Source: Noviluteimonas caseinilytica (GTDB lineage: Bacteria > Pseudomonadota > Gammaproteobacteria > Xanthomonadales > Xanthomonadaceae). From it: a stretch of 64,000 nt of DNA. The position numbers and the translations under genes are program-made. The DNA lies in assembly GCF_018406605.1 (NCBI RefSeq), contig NZ_AP024545.1, forward strand, positions 2,728,001 to 2,792,000, in the 5' to 3' direction. This document shows, piece by piece, positions 61,032 through 64,000 of the stretch. Each line of letters begins with the position of its first letter. Position 1 is the stretch's first letter. The notes under the pieces are model-generated. The model saw only the letters and a program-made list of their open reading frames with translations, was not told the origin of the DNA and ran no database searches.

Positions 61032-61049
61032 CGACCCAAAACGGACAAT
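60982..61049. repeat. R1-R2 hairpin pair, 10-base spacer
   Basis: R1 (60982-61011) and R2 (61022-61049) stand only ten bases apart. R2 has a changed left arm (CGCTAACG), giving a stop codon to the upstream frame. Confidence 0.85.
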
Positions 61050-61114
61050 CGGACGCCTGCGCGGGCCAGTTGTTTCGGCGATGATTGTGGCCATCTGCCC
61101 CCGGGGACAGGCAA

Positions 61115-61609
61115 ATGCGTAGATCTCAAAGGCTGATCCTGCTGGCGTCCCTGGCGTTGGCAGGATGTTTGGGCGAAGGCGCAGACATGCGTGTGCACCA
61201 GGACTTCAGTGCCGATTCCGGGGCTGCTGTGCAGAAGTATCGTGAAGTGTGGAGCGCGTACCAGCCGGAGGACATTTCCGACGACCGAATGTTCATCGCG
61301 TCCGAAATGATGAGGCACGACCTGGATCGGCGTGAAGACTACTACCGCTTCATTGTTGCCCATGTTCGCAAAGAAGGCGGGGCCTATCGGACGTCCGCGC
61401 TTCGAGCGCTGGCGTATGCGACGGGTACCGAGTCACTTGAGATTTTGTTTGAAGCATACGAAAGCCGCGAGGACATGGCCGCGCGGGAGGCGCTCCAGAG
61501 CATCAAGCTTCGCTATGAGTACGCAAAGGCCGTAGGGGATTCGAACGAGATGGCGTTTGTGAAGAAGCGATCTTCCGAGGCGATCAAGAGGCTGCATGCG
61601 CCGCAATAA
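61115..61609 (+). CDS. Lipoprotein with helical repeats
   Basis: A 164-residue precursor with signal L-A-S-L-A-L-A-G-C-L-G, a clear lipobox. The mature part is helical with F-I-V-A-H-V-R-K-E-G-G, T-S-A-L-R-A-L-A-Y-A-T-G and A-A-R-E-A-L-Q-S-I, a HEAT-like rhythm. No family recognised. Confidence 0.7.
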   Translation: MRRSQRLILLASLALAGCLGEGADMRVHQDFSADSGAAVQKYREVWSAYQPEDISDDRMFIASEMMRHDLDRREDYYRFIVAHVRKEGGAYRTSALRALAYATGTESLEILFEAYESREDMAAREALQSIKLRYEYAKAVGDSNEMAFVKKRSSEAIKRLHAPQ

Positions 61610-61661
61610 CGTCGAAACGTGTTCGCGAAAGCGTTGGAATCTTCGGACGCAGCAGGTGCGC

Positions 61662-62048
61662 ATGACACAACTCGTACGCCGCGTGATTTACCTGGTCGCT
61701 GGGTTGGTTCCGGCATGTTGCGGCGCCCTGGTGGCTTCGGCGATGCGCGGGCCACTGCTCCTCGGCGCGCTTGCGGGTGCTTGCGGATTGCTCCTTGCAT
61801 CGATGGATGTGTTCCCGGTCCGCAGGGCCACCTACTGGTGCATCGCAATCCTGCTGAGTGCCGGGCTTGCCGCAATGCTCCCTTTCTCGGTGAGCGTTGG
61901 ATACGGGGACCTCGCAGACTTGGCATCGGGCATGCGTGGCTCGCCCACGGCAGCGCTCGTCCGGTCGTGGCTCCTCCTGGGGCCGCCCCTGTGTGCGGCG
62001 CATTTCCTTTGGGCGGCGAAACCGAAGTCGCTGCGCGGCTCGACGTGA
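61662..62048 (+). CDS. Four-helix membrane protein
   Basis: A 128-residue protein with membrane segments near residues 8-24, 30-48, 56-75 and 98-116. An ATG at 61596 would overlap the previous gene by 14 bases. No family recognised. Confidence 0.6.
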   Translation: MTQLVRRVIYLVAGLVPACCGALVASAMRGPLLLGALAGACGLLLASMDVFPVRRATYWCIAILLSAGLAAMLPFSVSVGYGDLADLASGMRGSPTAALVRSWLLLGPPLCAAHFLWAAKPKSLRGST

Positions 62049-62094
62049 TCCAAGCGGCCAAGATGGCGTGCGTGTCCTTGTGGAGGAGAGGCAA

Positions 62095-62424
62095 ATGACG
62101 GATTGGTCCGTACCAAATTGGGGGGAGCCTTGGGAGCCCGACATCGAGGTGCCATTGCTCCAGGCGTTGGCCGCCAAAGTCGCGGCCGCATGGCCGCACA
62201 TAGAAGGCCGGCCCGATTTCTCCACGGTTGGCGCAGCCGTCGTCGAGTTCTTCTCAGGCCCCGTCTGCATAGCGCGAGCGTGCGTCAGCGCCCTTGACCC
62301 ATCCGCACCGCTGTTCAGTTGTTATCTCGGCGCCCTGGAGGACGAGTTCCACGGCCACAACATCGAGGCGATCGCATCGCTCGTCGGGCACTACACAGAC
62401 GCACTCCCGGATACCGAAATCTAG
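62095..62424 (+). CDS. Hypothetical protein
   Basis: A 109-residue acidic soluble protein starting behind GGAGGAGAGG. It has P-L-L-Q-A-L-A-A-K-V-A-A-A-W-P-H, V-V-E-F-F-S-G-P-V-C and F-H-G-H-N-I-E-A-I, an alpha/beta pattern like small immunity proteins but without a firm match. Confidence 0.65.
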   Translation: MTDWSVPNWGEPWEPDIEVPLLQALAAKVAAAWPHIEGRPDFSTVGAAVVEFFSGPVCIARACVSALDPSAPLFSCYLGALEDEFHGHNIEAIASLVGHYTDALPDTEI

Positions 62425-62427
62425 CGG

Positions 62428-62515
62428 AATGTGCGCTCATGGCCGATAGCAGACACCCGTCGGTACCTGCCCACCACGCGACAACAGTGTCTGCTTTCGA
62501 TCCAAAGCGGACATT
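62428..62515. repeat. R1-R2 hairpin pair, 30-base spacer
   Basis: R1 (62428-62457, left arm AATGTGCGCT) and R2 (62488-62515, loop CGATCC). The first R begins four bases after the preceding stop. Confidence 0.85.
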
Positions 62516-62596
62516 CGGCCAGCGCGTGCCTTCCCACCTTGGGGCGGTTATAAGGCACCACTGGACCTTGGGTCAGTCGATTAGGCGGTACCCCCT

Positions 62597-62932
62597 TTGC
62601 GCAAGCTGATCACTCTTACCGTTGCGACGACTCTCATTGGATGCGCGACACAGACACCAGTGTCGACACACTCCTCGTCTGCTCGCGTAGATGACGAGGG
62701 CGTAGTGACTTACTACGACCGGAATCAGGATGGCGCTATTGATTTCGAGTTCCACGATTTCGTGTGCTGCGATCGAAATTGGGCGCGGGTTGATACTGAC
62801 TTCAACGGCCAATACGACTTGCTTGCCCGATGGGGCTACAGCTTGACTCGGACACCGATAGATAGTCCCGTCCCAAGGTCCGTTCCGTTTACGACGATTA
62901 CGAAGGGAGAACCGCCAATATCCGGCTGGTAG
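62597..62932 (+). CDS. EF-hand-like lipoprotein
   Basis: A 111-residue precursor from a TTG start with AGGCGG upstream. The signal ends A-T-T-L-I-G-C-A-T, a lipobox. The mature part has two Asp/Asn-rich loops, D-R-N-Q-D-G-A-I-D-F-E and D-T-D-F-N-G-Q-Y-D, that read like calcium-binding EF-hand loops. Calcium binding is inferred. Confidence 0.65.
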   Translation: MRKLITLTVATTLIGCATQTPVSTHSSSARVDDEGVVTYYDRNQDGAIDFEFHDFVCCDRNWARVDTDFNGQYDLLARWGYSLTRTPIDSPVPRSVPFTTITKGEPPISGW

Positions 62933-62947
62933 GCCTACGTGCAGACA

Positions 62948-63014
62948 AATGTCCGCTTCTGGCCGAAAGCGGACATGCCCGCCGAGTGACCGCTTTCGAC
63001 CCAAAGCGGACATT
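62948..63014. repeat. R1-R2 hairpin pair, 10-base spacer
   Basis: R1 (62948-62976) and R2 (62987-63014), both intact, with a ten-base spacer. Second example of the short-spacer class. Confidence 0.9.
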
Positions 63015-63083
63015 CGGTGCGCCCCAAGCGCCACGCTCGCCAGCGCCGAATTACACTTCGATGCCAGGACCGCAGGGGCGAAA

Positions 63084-63365
63084 ATGAAGGCGAGAGACGT
63101 TGTGCAGAATGCGCTAAGTCTGGCGCGCAGCCGCCTAGGCGAGTCGCCGCAGTACCCGATATACGAATCCTGCGTGGCTCAGTTGGAGTACCTGCTGTCC
63201 ACCTTGGATGGAAGTATTCCGGTTGACCGCCCCAAGCTTCGTACTTTCACCATCGGGCACTATGCGGTGCGGGAGCTTGAAGAATCGGATGAAGAGTTGT
63301 CGCGTGTGCTCAAGGAGGCGTATCTCATCGCGTCCAAGTTGGCCGACGGCCTAAAGATTTCCTAG
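63084..63365 (+). CDS. Tsi6-type immunity protein, orphan
   Basis: A 93-residue helical protein. The segment Y-P-I-Y-E-S-C-V-A-Q-L-E-Y-L-L, then P-V-D-R-P-K-L-R-T-F-T-I-G-H-Y-A-V-R-E-L-E-E-S-D and L-I-A-S-K-L-A-D-G-L follow the Tsi6 immunity family, which neutralises the Tse6 NAD(P)-hydrolysing toxin of type VI secretion. The length equals that of the family. No toxin gene stands next to it. The longer frame reaches into R2 and is rejected. The family call is from motif memory. Confidence 0.75.
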   Translation: MKARDVVQNALSLARSRLGESPQYPIYESCVAQLEYLLSTLDGSIPVDRPKLRTFTIGHYAVRELEESDEELSRVLKEAYLIASKLADGLKIS

Positions 63366-63388
63366 TTCGGCTCTATTGCGGCTTTGTG

Positions 63389-63418
63389 CATTTCCGCTGC
63401 TGGCCGACAGCGGACATT
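63389..63418. repeat. R1 hairpin
   Basis: R1 with loop CTGGCCGAC and one mismatch in the left arm. It stands 20 bases before the next start codon. Confidence 0.8.
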
Positions 63419-63437
63419 CGTTCTACGGAGGATTGAA

Positions 63438-63630
63438 GTGAACTCGCGATGCTACATCTGTAGCCGTCGACTCAACAACGCCGACGATCCGCTTTCCACT
63501 GATTGGGGATTGTTGGGGTTGCGTTGGACCCATGGAAGACGGTTGGCCACAGTCAGCCGCGAAGGTCGCCGAAGAAATCGCTGCGGGGCTCCGGGAGCCG
63601 GACGGGAGGGCGAAACCACCGCCCCAGTGA
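63438..63630 (+). pseudogene. Cys-rich small protein, frameshifted
   Basis: The GTG start has GGAGG ahead of it. The first frame gives C-Y-I-C-S-R-R-L-N-N-A-D-D-P-L-S-T-D. The second frame continues G-D-C-W-G-C-V-G-P-M-E-D-G-W and then a helix A-A-K-V-A-E-E-I-A-A-G-L-R. Removing one base from the TTGGGG run at 63503-63508 joins them. The four cysteines in C-x-x-C and C-x-x-C would form a zinc site. Confidence 0.65.
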
Positions 63631-63651
63631 TGTCCGCTTGGAATTCAACTG

Positions 63652-63777
63652 ATGCTGCTCGACGATGAGTTGGAGCTGGCTGTCCACGGCACCTTTGGTT
63701 CCGTGCAGGAAATCAGCCGCGACGTTCTTGCTGCACTCGCCGAGCACTCTCAGACTGCAACCCCTTCGTCGACGTGA
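63652..63777 (+). CDS. 41-residue acidic peptide
   Basis: A short ORF encoding L-L-D-D-E-L-E-L-A-V-H-G-T-F and a helix S-R-D-V-L-A-A-L-A-E-H-S. A partial R1 arm (TGATGTCCGCTT at 63629-63640) precedes it. It may be a separate small gene or the end of one whose start is lost. Confidence 0.35.
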   Translation: MLLDDELELAVHGTFGSVQEISRDVLAALAEHSQTATPSST

Positions 63778-63802
63778 CGGAACTGAAGACGTCGGCGCCA
63801 GC

Positions 63803-63831
63803 ATGTCCGCTTCTGGCCGATAGCGGACATC
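63803..63831. repeat. R1 hairpin
   Basis: R1 with loop CTGGCCGAT, last copy in the window. Confidence 0.85.
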
Positions 63832-63872
63832 GAGCCCAGTTATCGTGCGGGCAATCAGCGTGCAACGCGATG

Positions 63873-63901
63873 TTGGCGACCGCGCCCGCGTTGACTATGC
63901 T
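63873..63901 (+). promoter_or_regulatory. Candidate promoter of the last gene
   Basis: TTGGCG and TATGCT stand 17 bases apart, close to sigma-70 boxes, about 30 bases before the ATG at 63931. This is a pattern match only. Confidence 0.4.
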
Positions 63902-63930
63902 CGGGGTCGGGCACCAGGGGTGGGCAGACG

Positions 63931-64000
63931 ATGATCAAGATTCCGCGCGGGCTCGCGTTCGCCGGCACGGCCATGCTCGTCGCGAGCGTCGTGCAGTGGT
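63931..64000 (+). CDS. Start of a membrane or secreted protein
   Basis: The frame begins I-K-I-P-R-G-L-A-F-A-G-T-A-M-L-V-A-S, a basic start followed by a hydrophobic segment, and runs off the right edge. AGGGGTGGG lies upstream of the ATG. Nothing more can be said. Confidence 0.5.
   Translation, partial: MIKIPRGLAFAGTAMLVASVVQW

Noticed and set aside
55441..63831. CRISPR array
   Set aside because: The repeats are spread over kilobases with genes between and no regular short spacers.
44772..63831. REP element with the classical GTAG head
   Set aside because: GGTAG-type motifs occur near several copies, but ten or more bases from the stem and not in every copy, so the classical REP head is not met, although a REP-like nature remains possible.
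44772..63831. Hairpin right arm GGACAT as a -35 box for the next gene
   Set aside because: The distance from GGACAT to the nearest TAG-type hexamer varies from about 11 to over 30 bases, so a fixed promoter spacing is not supported.
44700..63900. Several short frames beginning M-S-A-x-G-x-K-R-x
   Set aside because: These come from reading through R1 and R2 hairpins; the same peptide recurs because the repeat recurs. They are not genes.
44700..63900. Integron attC array
   Set aside because: The gene-plus-palindrome layout suggests it, but the hairpins lack consistent GTTRRRY and RYYYAAC cores, and no integrase is in the window. A genome search for intI with matching attC would reopen the question.
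1..64000. rRNA, tRNA, transposase or phage genes
   Set aside because: None of the expected sequences or protein motifs was found by eye in either strand; a covariance-model and transposase search would be decisive.

Overview
The window is G+C-rich throughout, with short or overlapping intergenic spaces, many ATGA/GTGA/TGATG start-stop overlaps, and gene families (DUF2058, the YgjP-like peptidase, choice-of-anchor Q beta-helix proteins, an M12B-like protease with Calx-beta domains, a large YD-repeat protein) that together suggest a Xanthomonadaceae chromosome, probably Lysobacter or a close relative. This placement is an inference from gene content. I see no rRNA, tRNA, insertion sequence, integrase, phage or plasmid gene, and no CRISPR array.

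Layout. From 0 to 18 kb lies ordinary chromosome: a DUF5694 fragment, glutathione transferase, a FAD oxidoreductase, a quinone reductase, a membrane methyltransferase, a TolB/TPR protein, a tandem pair of secreted proteins sharing a conserved leader, a decayed higA antitoxin, an RluA-type pseudouridine synthase, a Crp/Fnr regulator behind a 20-base palindrome, a YgjP-like peptidase, DUF2058 followed by three overlapping membrane or lipoprotein genes, and a histidine phosphatase. From 18 to 24 kb is a minus-strand unit: a 1683-residue secreted Rhs/YD-repeat protein with an unrecognised C-terminal tail, coupled by start-stop overlap to two small membrane proteins. From 24 to 35 kb come membrane proteins, a beta-carbonic anhydrase, a Tat-exported PhoD-like phosphatase, a broken HIT gene, a VOC protein, a DUF938 methyltransferase and many small unknown genes. 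From 35 to 44 kb are a PASTA/polyproline membrane protein with a coupled cytosolic partner, two beta-helix proteins, a DUF6188-like protein, a cysteine-dioxygenase-like cupin and a LOV-HTH regulator.

From about 44.7 kb to the right edge the character changes. Short orphan genes, mostly on the plus strand and often encoding lipoproteins, secreted or membrane proteins, are separated by about 29 copies of a hairpin repeat that I did not find in the first 44 kb. The repeat has two forms, R1 and R2, and in six places R1 and R2 stand as a pair 10 or 30-32 bases apart. The block includes a probable Tsi6-type immunity protein without a visible toxin, a stand-alone EF-Tu-domain-3-like protein, a DUF6794 protein, an EF-hand-like lipoprotein, a two-lobed retropepsin-like protein, a third beta-helix protein and a large metalloprotease. 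This hairpin-punctuated gene array is the most unusual structure in the window.

Six genes (higA remnant, HIT, two small membrane proteins, a repeat protein and a Cys-rich protein) are each broken by a shift that one base, usually in a short homopolymer, would repair. Either small genes are decaying here or the assembly keeps indel errors; raw reads would decide.
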